From Alphaproteobacteria bacterium (GTDB lineage: Bacteria; Pseudomonadota; Alphaproteobacteria; UBA8366; GCA-2717185), in the NCBI GenBank assembly GCA_012103325.1, contig WLWY01000003.1:310001-374000 (forward strand): a DNA stretch of 64,000 nucleotides, read 5' to 3'. The translations under genes were made by a program, and so were the position numbers. The notes beneath the pieces are model-generated. The model had not been told where the DNA came from, did not search any database, and was given only the letters and a program-made list of their open reading frames with translations. Shown here piece by piece: positions 1 through 9,391 of this stretch (positions are counted from its first letter, which is position 1; the number at the start of each line of letters is the position of its first letter).

Positions 1-349
1 TATCGACGTCCGCCACCAATTTATCCAGCCGGTTTCCGACCAGCCGCACATCATGCTGTATCCGTTCGATATGACCAGTCAGCTCGCGCATTTGCGCCTG
101 TATTTCAAGAACGTGGCGTTGCAGCCGTTCTGTTGATTCGACATCATTGCGTTGCAATGTCGACGTCGCACCGGCCGGTGGTGTGCCTCCGCCTTTATAG
201 ACAAATCGCTGTACGTCTGAGAGTTCGCGCTGGAGGCGCTGCAACTCTTGCGCCAGGCTTTCATTCTGGGCGTAGGCAGGTGCTGCTGCCGCGAGCGCTA
301 TTAGACTAATGAGAAGCGCGATGGAAGCCCGACCCCATAAACAAGTCAT
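1..349 (-). CDS. cpoB: Tol-Pal associated periplasmic protein CpoB (YbgF), 5' part
   Basis: The protein coordinates Tol-Pal energy state with septal peptidoglycan synthesis in the periplasm. Reading down from the ATG at 349 gives a signal peptide (hydrophobic run ALLISLIALAAAA, cleavage after AYA) followed by a Gln/Glu/Arg-rich helix with coiled-coil heptads (QELQRLQRELSDVQRF and a second helix around residues 70-115). This is the trimerisation coiled coil expected at the CpoB N-terminus. The C-terminal TPR domain lies beyond the left edge of the window. It follows pal by about 160 bp, the canonical last gene of tol-pal clusters, which supports the assignment more than the short sequence alone. 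The gene is partial because of the window edge, not visibly broken. Confidence 0.85.
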   Translation of the reverse strand, partial: MTCLWGRASIALLISLIALAAAAPAYAQNESLAQELQRLQRELSDVQRFVYKGGGTPPAGATSTLQRNDVESTERLQRHVLEIQAQMRELTGHIERIQHDVRLVGNRLDKLVADVD

Positions 350-508
350 GCGCACCCGCCTTTTACAGGCGAGATGCTTTAGATGAAGGGTCTTAGGAAA
401 TACTTTCATGACGCAGTCCTATCGCGCCATTTCGGCAATAATAAGGCGGCAAGCCAATTGAACAGCTATCGGCAACGTAGATCCGCCGCCGATAGCCGCC
501 ATTTAATC

Positions 509-1054
509 CTAGCTTCCAGCTCCGCCTCTCACGAGAGTAACGCCACGCCGGTTCTGCGCCCATGCCGAGTCGTTTGAACCCAATACAGCCGGGCGCTCCT
601 TGCCGTAGCTGATCGTTTCAATCCTTGCGGCAGAAACACCAAGGCTAATCAAGTATTCGCGTACCGCATTGGCACGGCGTTCCCCAAGCGCGAGATTATA
701 TTCGCGGGTACCACGTTCGTCGCAATGTCCCTCGACGACAATGGTTTTATTCGGATACTTCTGCAGCCATGCGGCTTGCTTCTTCAGTGTCGCCGCCGCC
801 TTTTGCGCTATTTCCGACTTATCGAAGTCAAAAAACACGCGATCCCCGACATTTACGTAGAAATCGACACCGGATCCCGGCGGCGCACCAATCGGTGCTG
901 CTTTCGTCGCCTTAGGAGCAGTACTCGTGCCCCCGGACCCCGAACCTTGCGTTGATGAGCCTGAGCCAGAAGCCGAACCGGACCCTTCAGGCTCTGTCGC
1001 GCAGGCGGTAACCAATAACGCCGACGCGAATAAACTCAAAATCTTCATACGCAT
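509..1054 (-). CDS. pal: peptidoglycan-associated lipoprotein Pal
   Basis: Outer-membrane lipoprotein that binds peptidoglycan and is pulled by TolB/TolA during division. The 181-aa product has a lipoprotein signal with lipobox LVTAC (Cys18), a Gly/Ser-rich linker (residues about 20-55) and a C-terminal OmpA-like domain with the DFDKSEI start, the EGHCDERGT peptidoglycan-binding segment and the LGERRANAVREYL helix. Length and architecture are normal for alphaproteobacterial Pal. It lies 199 bp downstream of tolB and is followed by cpoB on the same strand, so it may have its own promoter in the AT-rich gap at 1055-1253 as well as read-through from tolB. Confidence 0.97.
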   Translation of the reverse strand: MRMKILSLFASALLVTACATEPEGSGSASGSGSSTQGSGSGGTSTAPKATKAAPIGAPPGSGVDFYVNVGDRVFFDFDKSEIAQKAAATLKKQAAWLQKYPNKTIVVEGHCDERGTREYNLALGERRANAVREYLISLGVSAARIETISYGKERPAVLGSNDSAWAQNRRGVTLVRGGAGS

Positions 1055-1253
1055 GTACTTACCCCTTGGACGAAATATGAGAGTTTCTATTACTTACCTC
1101 TTGAGCGTAATATTGCGAACTTTTGTCGCTACTACGATTTCAAGTCAAGGATATATTTGAATCATATAAACCACGTCGATTTCTCAAATACAACCTCTTG
1201 CAACGATTATTTCACGGCTTTTTTACCAAATCCCTAATAGATTTTCCTAAGTA

Positions 1254-2591
1254 TTACGGATTGAGTGGCGACCATGCCGGATCGGATGCGTCACCACTGG
1301 TCACGACTTCCCGAAGATTGTACCCAGTAAGGTCAACCGAATAGAGGCGGCTCGAAGCCCCTTTGCCCTTCGAATCACTAGGTGTTTCGCGGAAAAACAT
1401 GAGGACGCGACCATTCGGTGCCCAGGTTGGTGCTTCATCCAGAAAGCTCTCAGATAGCAGGCGTTCGCCGCTACCATCTGGCCGCATAACGCCAATATGG
1501 AACTTGCCACCAAGTTGCTTTGTAAACGCGATCAAGTCCCCGCGAGGCGACCAAACTGGCGTGGCATAACGTCCACGGCCAAAACTGATTCGATGCACAT
1601 TGCCGCCGTTACTATCCATAACGTACAGCTGAGGTGATCCGCCGCGATCGGAATTGAACGCTATGAAATCCCCTTCCGGCGAGCCACTCGGCGATGTATC
1701 GATAGCGGGGTGGCGGGTTAGCTGGGTGACATTCCTGGTCTGCAAATCCATCCGCCAGATATCCGAATTCCCTTCCCTTGCATAGGACATCAGAATCGCT
1801 TTTCCATCGGGCGAAAAACGAGGGGCGAAGGTCATACCCTTAAAGGTTCCCAGCACCTCTTCTCGGCCGGTTTCAATATCGAACAAGTAAACGCGTGGCG
1901 TATCGTTGAAATAGGAAAGGTAGGTAATTTCCTGAGTGGTTGGTGAAAAGCGCGGTGTCAGAACCAGCGCGGTACCATCCGTAAGGAACCGGAAGCCGTC
2001 GCCATCCTGATCCATGATCGCCAGCCGTTTGATACGGCGGTCCCGAGGACCGCTTTCGGAAACAAAGACAATTCTTGTATCGAAGTAACCGTCTTCACCG
2101 GTAACGCGTTTATAGATTGCGTCGGAAATGATGTGCGCCACGCGCCGCCAGTTTTGAGGCTCCGTGAAATACGCCAGACCGGTCATCTGGGCTTCAGCGA
2201 ACACGTCCCAAAGCCGAAACTCAACCCGCATGCGGCCATCGGGCTGCACCTTGATATTGCCTTGGACCAAGGCCTGCGCGTTGATGACACGCCAGTCGGA
2301 AAAGCGCGGTCGGACGAGCAGCGATGCCGCATTTTGAATGAACGCCTTGCGATCCAAGGGGCGAAACAGTCCCGAACGTCCGAGATTGTTGGAAATAACG
2401 TTCGATATGTCGCGGCCCACTTGAGCTTCTGCGGACGTGATTCCACTAAACTCCGTGATCGCAACGGGAAGAGGTTCCACATTGCCACGTCTGATATCGA
2501 CACGGATTTCTGCTTCAGCGGGCGCCGTCAGCGTAATCAGCAATAGCAGCAAACCCGGTGCTCTTAAGCAGAATTTCACAATTCTCAGCAT
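1254..2591 (-). CDS. tolB: Tol-Pal system beta-propeller protein TolB
   Basis: Periplasmic protein that shuttles between TolA and Pal. A Sec signal peptide ([21 protein letters not shown], cleavage near AEA) precedes an N-terminal TolB domain and a C-terminal six-bladed propeller whose blades show the repeated SPDG/SPRGD/DIW patterns (for example [15 protein letters not shown] and [13 protein letters not shown]). The frame stays open to 2639, but the ATG at 2591 starts exactly at the signal peptide and lies 2 bp after the tolA stop, so it is preferred. The resulting 445 aa is typical. Last gene of the tightly packed tolQRAB unit. Confidence 0.96.
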   Translation of the reverse strand: MLRIVKFCLRAPGLLLLLITLTAPAEAEIRVDIRRGNVEPLPVAITEFSGITSAEAQVGRDISNVISNNLGRSGLFRPLDRKAFIQNAASLLVRPRFSDWRVINAQALVQGNIKVQPDGRMRVEFRLWDVFAEAQMTGLAYFTEPQNWRRVAHIISDAIYKRVTGEDGYFDTRIVFVSESGPRDRRIKRLAIMDQDGDGFRFLTDGTALVLTPRFSPTTQEITYLSYFNDTPRVYLFDIETGREEVLGTFKGMTFAPRFSPDGKAILMSYAREGNSDIWRMDLQTRNVTQLTRHPAIDTSPSGSPEGDFIAFNSDRGGSPQLYVMDSNGGNVHRISFGRGRYATPVWSPRGDLIAFTKQLGGKFHIGVMRPDGSGERLLSESFLDEAPTWAPNGRVLMFFRETPSDSKGKGASSRLYSVDLTGYNLREVVTSGDASDPAWSPLNP

Positions 2592-2593
2592 GT

Positions 2594-3484
2594 TTAAAAC
2601 ATCTCCTGAGGGTCGAAGAAAATCACCATATCGCGCCATTCGCTATATTTGTGGAGCGGCAATGGCAGCGGCTGGCATCGCGGGTTCAGCATTGCGCGCA
2701 ACGCACTTTCTGCCATCGATCTGTAAAACCGGTCATTGTTGGCCCTTGCCTTGTCGACGATAACCGCTGTGCGCACGCGACCGTCCGGATTCAGCGTTGC
2801 GCGTATTTCCACAACCATGCTTTCGGCATCGCGGGCGCCTGCGGGCAAATTCCAACAGGGCTCGATGTGCTGGCGGATCGCATCGAGCTCGCTCGCCGAT
2901 AAGCCACTCCTCGGTTGACGCAGACGCGGCGTCGACTTCGCGTTCTTGAGAATATTGGCGACCTGTTGCAGCGGCTCGACATTCTTCTTTTTTTCTGCCG
3001 GCTTTTTCTTCTCTGGCGGCGGAGGCGGCTTTTTCTTCAGCTTGCTGACCGTTTTCAAGACCGATGCGAAATCGTGCTTCGGTGGTGGTTTGGGTTTCGA
3101 CTTCGGTCGTGGCAGCGGTTTCTGTGCCTGCTTCTTCGGCTGCGGTTTGGGCTTCGGTTTTTTCACGACCTTTGGTTTCGGCTTTGGCTTTTTCTTCGGC
3201 GGCTTGAGCTTCGGCTCCGGAACCGCAATCGGGTCTGCCTTGACGGCGACCTTCGGCTCCGGTGGTGGCGGCGGTTCGTTGCGGGGTGGTGGTGGCGGCG
3301 GAGCTGGCTTCGGTTTCGGCTTGGCCACCGTCTTCGGCTTCTTGGTGTCGATATCCGTTGCAATTTCGACTTCGATAACCTGCGTCGGCGCGATCATCGG
3401 TCGCGACGACGGCAACACGCCGATCCACGCGAACAAAAAAACAGCGATGTGTAATGTTGCTGATATGAAGGCGGCAATGCGCAT
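2594..3484 (-). CDS. tolA: TolA-like inner-membrane energy transducer (TonB C-terminal family)
   Basis: Links the TolQR proton-driven motor in the inner membrane to TolB/Pal. The 296-aa protein has one N-terminal membrane anchor (residues about 5-27), then a long Lys/Pro/Ala-rich periplasmic spacer (about 45-170, with runs such as [17 protein letters not shown]), then a compact C-terminal domain with the [11 protein letters not shown] and [12 protein letters not shown] elements typical of TolA domain III in alphaproteobacteria. Position between tolR and tolB fixes the identity as TolA rather than a TonB paralogue. The spacer DNA is highly repetitive, so its antisense strand is also open, without coding features of its own. 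Confidence 0.93.
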   Translation of the reverse strand: MRIAAFISATLHIAVFLFAWIGVLPSSRPMIAPTQVIEVEIATDIDTKKPKTVAKPKPKPAPPPPPPRNEPPPPPEPKVAVKADPIAVPEPKLKPPKKKPKPKPKVVKKPKPKPQPKKQAQKPLPRPKSKPKPPPKHDFASVLKTVSKLKKKPPPPPEKKKPAEKKKNVEPLQQVANILKNAKSTPRLRQPRSGLSASELDAIRQHIEPCWNLPAGARDAESMVVEIRATLNPDGRVRTAVIVDKARANNDRFYRSMAESALRAMLNPRCQPLPLPLHKYSEWRDMVIFFDPQEMF

Positions 3485-3493
3485 TCGAATTGT

Positions 3494-3946
3494 CTACTTT
3501 TTGCGCTTCTTGGTTTCGGGAAGCTTCGCCAGAAGAGAGACCTTTCGGAAGCCGGCAGCGCTCAATTCCCCCATGACCGACATTACATCTCCGTAGGCCA
3601 GAGAAGCGTCGCCGCGCACGAAAATCCGCAATTCCGGGTTGGCTTCCGTAATGGCCGCAAGACGGGGTATCAATTTGTCCAGCGGGATTGCGCTTTCCTG
3701 GAGATAGATTGTGCCCTTCGCATCGATCGACACGACTAGAGGTTCCTGGGTATCGTTGATCGTGGCGGCGCGCGTTTTCGGCAGATCCACGGGGACGCCG
3801 ACAGTCAATAGAGGCGCGGTCACCATGAATACAATCAGCAAGACAAGCATGACATCGACAAATGGCGTGACGTTGATCTCGGCCATTTTCGTGTATCGAT
3901 ACTTCCCGTTCGCCCGGTAGCTGCCCCCCGGCATTTGAGCGCCCAT
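3494..3946 (-). CDS. tolR: Tol-Pal stator subunit TolR (ExbD family)
   Basis: Inner-membrane proton-channel subunit that works with TolQ to energise TolA. The 150-aa product carries the single transmembrane helix with the key Asp in the motif NVTPFVDVMLVLLIVFMVTAP, shown here as residues about 25-45, then a periplasmic domain ending in GELSAAGFRKVSLL. The N-terminus (MGAQMPGGSYRANGKYRYTKMAEI) is slightly extended compared with enteric TolR, which is common in alphaproteobacteria. It begins 3 bp after the tolQ stop, so the two are surely cotranscribed and probably translationally coupled. Confidence 0.96.
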   Translation of the reverse strand: MGAQMPGGSYRANGKYRYTKMAEINVTPFVDVMLVLLIVFMVTAPLLTVGVPVDLPKTRAATINDTQEPLVVSIDAKGTIYLQESAIPLDKLIPRLAAITEANPELRIFVRGDASLAYGDVMSVMGELSAAGFRKVSLLAKLPETKKRKK

Positions 3947-3949
3947 GGA

Positions 3950-4681
3950 TCACTCCGCCTCCTCAAGTTGCCGAGAGAGAATGCCGCTGAATTCGTGTGC
4001 GAAAGCTTCCAATCTGCTGGCATAGCGCGTGAGATCGGTGGAAATCTTGTTATATGCAACGACCGCTGGGATCGCGGCGACAAGCCCCAGGGCCGTGGCG
4101 AACAGAGCTTCGGCAATACCGGGGGCAACAACCGCAAGACTGGTCTGTTTCGTGACGGCAATGGACTGGAAACTGTTCATGATGCCGTAGACTGTGCCGA
4201 ACAACCCGATAAAGGGCGCCGTCGAGCCGACCGATGCCAAGAACGTCATATAGCGCTCAAGCTGCTCCATCTCCCGCCCCAAGCTAACCTGCATGACCCG
4301 GTCGATCCTCTGTTGCAAACTCGCATGTGAGAATTGGCTTCTGTCAAAGCCGCGCGCTGCGGTTCGCCGCCACTCCCGCATCGCAGCCGTAAAGATCGCT
4401 GACATCGGGTCTATGGGTTTTTGTCCGACCTGCTCGTAAAGCCCGTCAAGTGTGCCACCGGACCAGAACTCGTCCTCGAAAACCGTCGCCGCGCGGCCCA
4501 GACGTTTAAGGCGCCAGAGCTTTTCGATGATGATCGCCCATGTCCAAACCGAAGCAAGTAGCAGCACAATCAGGACGATTTTGACAATCCAGGTCGCTTG
4601 CATGAACAGCGACCACATCGACAAATTCACGCCATCGACGGATCCTGCGAGTGCGGCCGCCTCTACTAAGTTTTGATCCAT
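3950..4681 (-). CDS. tolQ: Tol-Pal motor subunit TolQ (MotA/TolQ/ExbB family)
   Basis: Proton-channel protein of the inner membrane. The 243-aa sequence shows the three expected transmembrane segments (about residues 30-52, 140-165 and 175-200), the loop motif ERYMTFLASVGSTAPFIGLFGTVYGIM cut here to its core GSTAPFIGLFGTV, and the third-helix motif APGIAEALFATALGLVAAIPA that lines the channel with TolR. First gene of the tol unit proper, 12 bp after ybgC. Confidence 0.97.
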   Translation of the reverse strand: MDQNLVEAAALAGSVDGVNLSMWSLFMQATWIVKIVLIVLLLASVWTWAIIIEKLWRLKRLGRAATVFEDEFWSGGTLDGLYEQVGQKPIDPMSAIFTAAMREWRRTAARGFDRSQFSHASLQQRIDRVMQVSLGREMEQLERYMTFLASVGSTAPFIGLFGTVYGIMNSFQSIAVTKQTSLAVVAPGIAEALFATALGLVAAIPAVVAYNKISTDLTRYASRLEAFAHEFSGILSRQLEEAE

Positions 4682-4693
4682 TAACTAATCCCG

Positions 4694-5116
4694 TTAAATG
4701 TCATGCTTATAGGCGCCAAGTGCCACCCGGAGCGGCTGTGGAAATCGTGCAGGTTTGCTGCTTCGATCGATACAGGCGAGCCGGACGGTTATACGCACCA
4801 AATCCTCCTCGTCACGTCGCACGACCTGCTCGGCCGACATCGACGCGCCTCGAATGGCAAGCAATCGGCTATGTATGGTTAAGGAATCGTCAAGCTTGGC
4901 TGGTCTTAAATAGTCGGCAGACATGTTGCGGACGGCAAATCCGACACCGTATTCATCCCATAGGGTCGAATGCTCAATGCCGGCAGCCCGTAACATTTCA
5001 GTGCGACCGCGTTCCGCGAATTTAAGATAGTTCGCATAGTAGACAATGCCTTCGGAATCCGTGTCCTCGTAATAAACGCGTATCGGAAAGATGTGTGTCG
5101 CCGGCGTATCAGTCAT
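4694..5116 (-). CDS. ybgC: Tol-Pal cluster acyl-CoA thioesterase YbgC
   Basis: Hot-dog fold thioesterase acting on short or medium acyl-CoA or acyl-ACP, conserved beside tol-pal. The 140-aa product begins [11 protein letters not shown] and has the family signature [19 protein letters not shown] with the catalytic Asp (EDTDSEG). The frame is open 75 bases further upstream, but the ATG at 5116 overlaps the ruvB stop by 8 bases (ATGACTGA) and gives the normal family length, so it is chosen. The overlap makes translational coupling of the ruv and tol groups likely. Confidence 0.93.
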   Translation of the reverse strand: MTDTPATHIFPIRVYYEDTDSEGIVYYANYLKFAERGRTEMLRAAGIEHSTLWDEYGVGFAVRNMSADYLRPAKLDDSLTIHSRLLAIRGASMSAEQVVRRDEEDLVRITVRLACIDRSSKPARFPQPLRVALGAYKHDI

Positions 5117-6179
5117 CGGCCGGCCCCGCTTCGCCAATTTCTTCCAGTTCCAGTAAATCGGTCTGTGCCAGAATGGCAGCGGGCGCATCAATACCGAGAT
5201 AACGCCATCCTTGCGCTGTCAACATACGACCGCGCGAGGTTCTTTGAACGAAACCCTGTTGAATCAGGAACGGCTCGATCACCTCTTCGACAGCATCGCG
5301 CTGTTCGGCCAGGGCAACGGCTAGCGTATCGGCGCCGACCGGTCCGCCGCCATAGTTTTCCGCCATGCAGCGCAGGAACCGCCGATCCATTGCGTCTAGA
5401 CCTTGGCCGTCGACATCCAGCCTGTTGAGCGCGCCGTCGGCAATTTCGGCATTGACGACAGGCTGATCCGCGACCATCGCGAAATCCCGAACGCGTCGGA
5501 GCAAGCGGCCTGATATCCGGGGGGTACCCCGGCTGCGCCGAGCGATTTCGCGGGCGCCATCCGTGGTCAGCGCCAAATTCAAGACACGCGCGGCGCGCTC
5601 GACGATGCGTTGCATATCTTCGATGTTGTAAAAATTCATCCGCAACGGAATGCCGAACCGTTCGCGTAGTGGGGTTGAGATCAGTCCCGTGCGTGTCGTC
5701 GCACCGACCAGTGTGAAGGGCGGCAAATCGATGCGAATGGACCGCGCTGCCGGCCCTTCGCCGATGATTAGATCAAGCTGAAAATCTTCCATTGCCGGAT
5801 AAAGGATTTCTTCGACGGCGGGATGAAGACGATGAATCTCATCGATGAACAGGACATCGCGGGGTTGCAAATTGGTCAGCAAGGCCGCGAGGTCTCCCGC
5901 TTTTGCCAGGACCGGCCCGGACGTGGCACGGAAACTAACCCCGAGTTCCCGCGCGACGATTTGCGCGAGCGTCGTTTTGCCCAATCCCGGCGGCCCGAAG
6001 AATATGGTGTGATCGAGCGCTTCGTCACGGTTGCGTGCGGCCTGGATGAAGATCGACAGGTTCTCTCGCACGTCCGTCTGACCAATGAAATCGGCCAGCT
6101 TCTGTGGCCGCAGGGACGTCTCATCGAGGTCCGCTTCCATGACTTCCGGCGCCACTATTCTGTTCGCAGGATCATTCAC
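5109..6179 (-). CDS. ruvB: Holliday junction branch migration ATPase RuvB
   Basis: Hexameric AAA+ motor that drives branch migration with RuvA in recombinational repair. The 356-aa protein shows the characteristic start ([20 protein letters not shown]), Walker [12 protein letters not shown], Walker B with DEIHRLHP, sensor 1 GATTRTG, arginine-finger region [11 protein letters not shown] and the C-terminal winged helix ending [12 protein letters not shown]. Full length and intact. It overlaps ruvA by 4 bases at its start and ybgC by 8 at its end. Confidence 0.98.
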   Translation of the reverse strand: MNDPANRIVAPEVMEADLDETSLRPQKLADFIGQTDVRENLSIFIQAARNRDEALDHTIFFGPPGLGKTTLAQIVARELGVSFRATSGPVLAKAGDLAALLTNLQPRDVLFIDEIHRLHPAVEEILYPAMEDFQLDLIIGEGPAARSIRIDLPPFTLVGATTRTGLISTPLRERFGIPLRMNFYNIEDMQRIVERAARVLNLALTTDGAREIARRSRGTPRISGRLLRRVRDFAMVADQPVVNAEIADGALNRLDVDGQGLDAMDRRFLRCMAENYGGGPVGADTLAVALAEQRDAVEEVIEPFLIQQGFVQRTSRGRMLTAQGWRYLGIDAPAAILAQTDLLELEEIGEAGPADD

Positions 6180-6778
6180 TGCGACATTTCCTGTAAGCCG
6201 GTTCGGATCAACGTCTCGAGTGCGGCGCCTTCGCCGAGCTGTTTACCGGCCTTCGCGACTGCGTTGAATGCGTCGCCGCGCGCGTATCCCAAATTTACAA
6301 GCGCGGAGATCGCCTCCTCGCTGTTGCCGTCAGTCAGCGGGCCGGCCGCCGTGGACACGGCCGGTCCCAGCGCCATCCCGCCAACCTTGTCGCGAAGTTC
6401 GGTAACAATCCGTCCGGCAAGTTTAGGACCAACGCCGTTTGCGCGGGCTACAGCCGCCTTGTCCTGCGCGGCGACCGCCTGCACGAGCTCATCAGCGGTT
6501 AGCACCGAAAGAATGGCGAGACCAACCCGGGCGCCGACTCCCTGAACGGTGGTGAGCAGGCGGAACCAGGATCGTTCTGCCGTATCGATAAAGCCATAGA
6601 GATGAATGTGGTCTTCGCGGACGTGGGTCTCGACCTCGACCCGGACGGCATCGCCAACCGCTGGCATTCGGGATAAGGAGCGCGCCGAGCAAAATATGAG
6701 ATACCCAACCCCGCCGACGTCGATAATCGCAAAATCCTCACCGACCTCGCCGAGAATGCCAGAGAGACGGGCAATCAT
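6176..6778 (-). CDS. ruvA: Holliday junction DNA-binding protein RuvA
   Basis: Tetrameric junction-binding partner of RuvB. Starting at the ATG at 6778 gives 200 aa beginning [20 protein letters not shown], the standard RuvA N-terminal OB fold. Helix-hairpin-helix motifs follow ([18 protein letters not shown] and [16 protein letters not shown]), with a C-terminal RuvB-binding domain around [17 protein letters not shown]. The open frame extends 105 bases upstream into ruvC, but the start used here overlaps the ruvC stop by ATGA, the usual coupling. Confidence 0.97.
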   Translation of the reverse strand: MIARLSGILGEVGEDFAIIDVGGVGYLIFCSARSLSRMPAVGDAVRVEVETHVREDHIHLYGFIDTAERSWFRLLTTVQGVGARVGLAILSVLTADELVQAVAAQDKAAVARANGVGPKLAGRIVTELRDKVGGMALGPAVSTAAGPLTDGNSEEAISALVNLGYARGDAFNAVAKAGKQLGEGAALETLIRTGLQEMSQ

Positions 6779-7287
6779 CGCGCCGCCACCGTGGCATTCC
6801 AGCGTCGGCCGGTTTCGGCAAAATGCGCATGACAAATCGCAACGGCGAGCGCGTCGGCCGCATCCGGGCTGGAAAAGGCGCATCCGGGCAGAATCCTGCC
6901 GACCATCATTTGGACCTGTTCCTTCGCGGCGTGTCCTGCACCGACGACTGATTTTTTGATGCGATTGGCCGAATACTCCGCCACAGGGATGCCTATCAAT
7001 GCCGGCGCAAGGACGACGACACCGCGCGCCTCACCAAGCTTGAGGGTCGAAACCGGGTTTTTGTTGACGAAGGTTTCTTCTACGGCGGCTTCGTCAGGTG
7101 CGTAGTCTGCGAGCACTTTCGCGAGCCCCTCGTGAAGATCTCTCAGCCGGCTGGCGAGATCCTGATCGGAGGCAGGAGACACTGTACCGTCGGCAACATA
7201 GACAAGGCGGTTGGCGTGGACATCGATGATCCCCCACCCCGTATTGCGCAGTCCCGGATCCAGCCCGATCAGCCGCATATCGTTCAC
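6775..7287 (-). CDS. ruvC: Holliday junction resolvase RuvC
   Basis: Endonuclease that resolves junctions positioned by RuvAB. The 170-aa product has the catalytic acidic residues in their normal contexts: [27 protein letters not shown] and [17 protein letters not shown]. Translation could begin at the ATG of 7287 or three codons later at MRLIGLD; the difference is trivial. It follows yebC by 6 bp, giving the widespread yebC-ruvCAB order. Confidence 0.97.
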   Translation of the reverse strand: MNDMRLIGLDPGLRNTGWGIIDVHANRLVYVADGTVSPASDQDLASRLRDLHEGLAKVLADYAPDEAAVEETFVNKNPVSTLKLGEARGVVVLAPALIGIPVAEYSANRIKKSVVGAGHAAKEQVQMMVGRILPGCAFSSPDAADALAVAICHAHFAETGRRWNATVAAR

Positions 7288-7293
7288 TCGGCC

Positions 7294-8043
7294 TTAGTTC
7301 GTCAGACGTTCGAGAACGTCCTCAGCGATATCGTAGTTCGCCGAGACGGTCTGTACGTCGTCACTGTCATCAAGAGCCTCCAGCAGCTTCAACAGCGTGG
7401 TGGCACCTCCTTCGTCGACGGGAATATTGTTCTGTGCTTTCCAAACGAGTTTGGCGGATTGCGGCTCGCCCAGTGAATTTTCCAGCGCTTTGTAAACTTC
7501 GTGCAGGGACTCCGGCGCACACACGACTTCATGGCCATCTTCGGATGACTCGACATCGTCGGCGCCGGCCTCAAGCGCGGCCTCGAAGACCGCTTCTGAG
7601 TCGCCATTTTCCGGCAAGTATCGAATTTCACCAACATGATCGAACATGAACGAGACGGAACCGGTTTCAGCAAGATTACCGCCGTTCTTGCTAAATGCGG
7701 CGCGCAACTCGGACGCTGTTCGGTTACGGTTGTCCGTCAGTGTTTCGACAATGATCGCTATGCCTCCCGGGCCATATCCCTCATAGCGAATTTCTTCAAA
7801 TTCTTCCCCCTCCCCGCTACCGGCTCCCTTTTTGACGGCGCGGTCGATATTGTCCTTCGGCATATTGCCGGCGCGGGCAGCAAGTATGGCGGTACGCAGG
7901 CGCGGATTCATTTCCGGGTCCGGGCCGCCGAGCTTGGCGGCGACTGTGATTTCACGCCCGAATTTCCCAAATAGACTGGCGCGCTTCTTATCCTGCGCGC
8001 CCTTTCGATACATGATATTCTTGAATTTAGAGTGGCCGGCCAT
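7294..8043 (-). CDS. yebC: YebC/PmpR family protein (TACO1 family)
   Basis: Family members are described as transcriptional regulators and, more recently, as factors that relieve ribosome stalling; the role here is not decidable from sequence. The 249 aa begin [21 protein letters not shown], with the expected GREI and [23 protein letters not shown] segments and the [19 protein letters not shown] core. First gene of the minus-strand repair/envelope group. The 292-bp gap upstream (8044-8335) separates it from a divergent receiver gene and should hold both promoters; no clear -35/-10 pair stands out. Confidence 0.96.
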   Translation of the reverse strand: MAGHSKFKNIMYRKGAQDKKRASLFGKFGREITVAAKLGGPDPEMNPRLRTAILAARAGNMPKDNIDRAVKKGAGSGEGEEFEEIRYEGYGPGGIAIIVETLTDNRNRTASELRAAFSKNGGNLAETGSVSFMFDHVGEIRYLPENGDSEAVFEAALEAGADDVESSEDGHEVVCAPESLHEVYKALENSLGEPQSAKLVWKAQNNIPVDEGGATTLLKLLEALDDSDDVQTVSANYDIAEDVLERLTN

Positions 8044-8335
8044 TGGTCCCGTTCAGATTTCCATTGATATCCGCTTTGCGGTGCAAGTATATGCGTATTA
8101 GCGTTAAACTTATACCAGATGTTGTGATTGCATGCACAGCGATGAAAGTGCCGCGATACCTGCTTAGAGAATTAATATGGCGATAATGCGGCGTAAAATC
8201 CCAAATGCGTGAGCGTTATCGAACGATTAACTATGTTTCGGATAGGTTCGACATCGATATATTGCGCGACATGTGCATTTTCGCTTCCGTTGACGCGTAG
8301 ACAGGTAGCTAGGCTTAGAATCAGACGATGCTGGT

Positions 8336-8827
8336 ATGGCATACGACCTTGACCGATTAAATATTCTACTTGTCGAGGATGACTCCTCGATGCGTGCGCT
8401 CGTCCGCGACATCCTGTTCACGTTTGGGATCAGCAATATCCAAACCGCGTCAGATGGAAGCAAGGCGTATGCGGAAATGCGTCATTTCCCTGCCGACATT
8501 GTGATTACAGATTGGGTCATGGAGCCCTTAGACGGAATCGATTTTACGCGCATGATACGAACGGCGCCTGACAGCCCGAACCCGTTCGTTCCGATTATCA
8601 TGCTTACCAGCCACAGCTCCCTTGATCGCGTGATCGAGGCGCGTGACATCGGCGTAACGGAGTTTCTCGCAAAACCTGTCACGGCGAAAGGGCTCTACAG
8701 CAGAATTGCGAGCGTCATCGAAAATCCGAGGCAATTTGTGAGGGCCTCGGAATATTTCGGACCGGACAGACGGCGCACGGTAAAGGACTTCATGGGTATG
8801 GACCGGCGCGGCGACGAAGAATGTTAA
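8336..8827 (+). CDS. single-domain response regulator (CheY-like) with basic tail
   Basis: A stand-alone phosphoreceiver with no DNA-binding output. Acidic pocket VEDDSS, phospho-acceptor Asp59 in VITDWVMEPLDG, Thr/Ser position in IIMLTSHS and conserved Lys in FLAKPVTAKG are all present. A tail of about 35 residues rich in Arg and Asp (FGPDRRRTVKDFMGMDRRGDEE) follows, as seen in a family widespread in alphaproteobacteria. The next gene encodes an Hpt-type protein, so the pair looks like a piece of a phosphorelay. The cognate kinase is not adjacent. The adjacent Hpt gene is broken, so this receiver may have lost its partner. Confidence 0.88.
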   Translation: MAYDLDRLNILLVEDDSSMRALVRDILFTFGISNIQTASDGSKAYAEMRHFPADIVITDWVMEPLDGIDFTRMIRTAPDSPNPFVPIIMLTSHSSLDRVIEARDIGVTEFLAKPVTAKGLYSRIASVIENPRQFVRASEYFGPDRRRTVKDFMGMDRRGDEEC

Positions 8828-8961
8828 TGACGGGCTCAAATCCAGGTTGCTGGTACGTAGAGACAAGGACCGCATACCAGGCATTTCGTGAGTGTCGTAA
8901 CACGAACCGAATTCTGATAAAGATTGTAATGAGTTGCTCGACGAACTCTGGAGTTTAGGCG

Positions 8962-9327
8962 ATGGCCGAATCCGAAGAAGACAGCGAACGAACAGAAAAA
9001 AAGGGCGGCAAAGCGGAATATGTCGACCCGCCGCATACGATTCGCAACAAAGTAACGGGTGGTGGCCCAATGACCAGTCAGATGCTTAAGAAAGCGGAAG
9101 ACGTGGTTCAGAAGCACTCCGAGCGCTATATCGGACGGGCACAGCAGCAAGTCGACGACCTTGTTGAAACCATGCATCAGGCTCAAAACGAAGCAGGTGA
9201 CAGGACGGAGATTTTCAAGAAAATCTTTCTGCAATCTCATGACATTAGGGGACTAGGTTCTACCTTTGGCTATGTTTTGGTGACCGATATTGCCGCCTCT
9301 TTGTGTAACTTTGTCGAATCTACGTGA
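8962..9327 (+). pseudogene. Hpt phosphotransfer protein, 3' end lost to IS66 insertion
   Basis: The N-terminal part is intact: a charged leader (ESEEDSERTEKKGGKAEY), then helices carrying the Hpt signature FLQSHDIRGLGSTFGY with the phosphorylatable His93. Translation stops at 121 aa because the terminal bases of the IS66 element (GTGAGCG) supply a TGA. Intact relatives known to me continue for roughly 50 more residues of the helical bundle, so about the last third is missing. A GGAG ribosome site sits 8 bases before the ATG. The missing part is not found at any of the other three IS66 junctions in the window. A partly folded protein could still be made. Confidence 0.8.
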
Positions 9328-9367
9328 GCGTCCGGTAAAGCAGCCCTGCCTATGATGACGTTGGACT

Positions 9368-9391
9368 GTTACGCTCAGGTTTGAGCGTAAC
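9368..9391 (-). terminator. hairpin at the end of IS66 tnpC (copy A)
   Basis: Perfect 10-bp stem GTTACGCTCA / TGAGCGTAAC with a 4-base loop, overlapping the last codons and stop of tnpC. There is no T-run, so it may block read-through weakly or protect the mRNA end. The same structure is present in copy B. Confidence 0.5.

Noticed and set aside
2733..3953. Long minus-strand frame of 406 codons and plus-strand frames across tolA and tolR
   Set aside because: They are out-of-phase readings of the repetitive Lys/Pro-rich tolA spacer; the translated proteins are low-complexity with no domains, and tolA/tolR in the right phase are certain.
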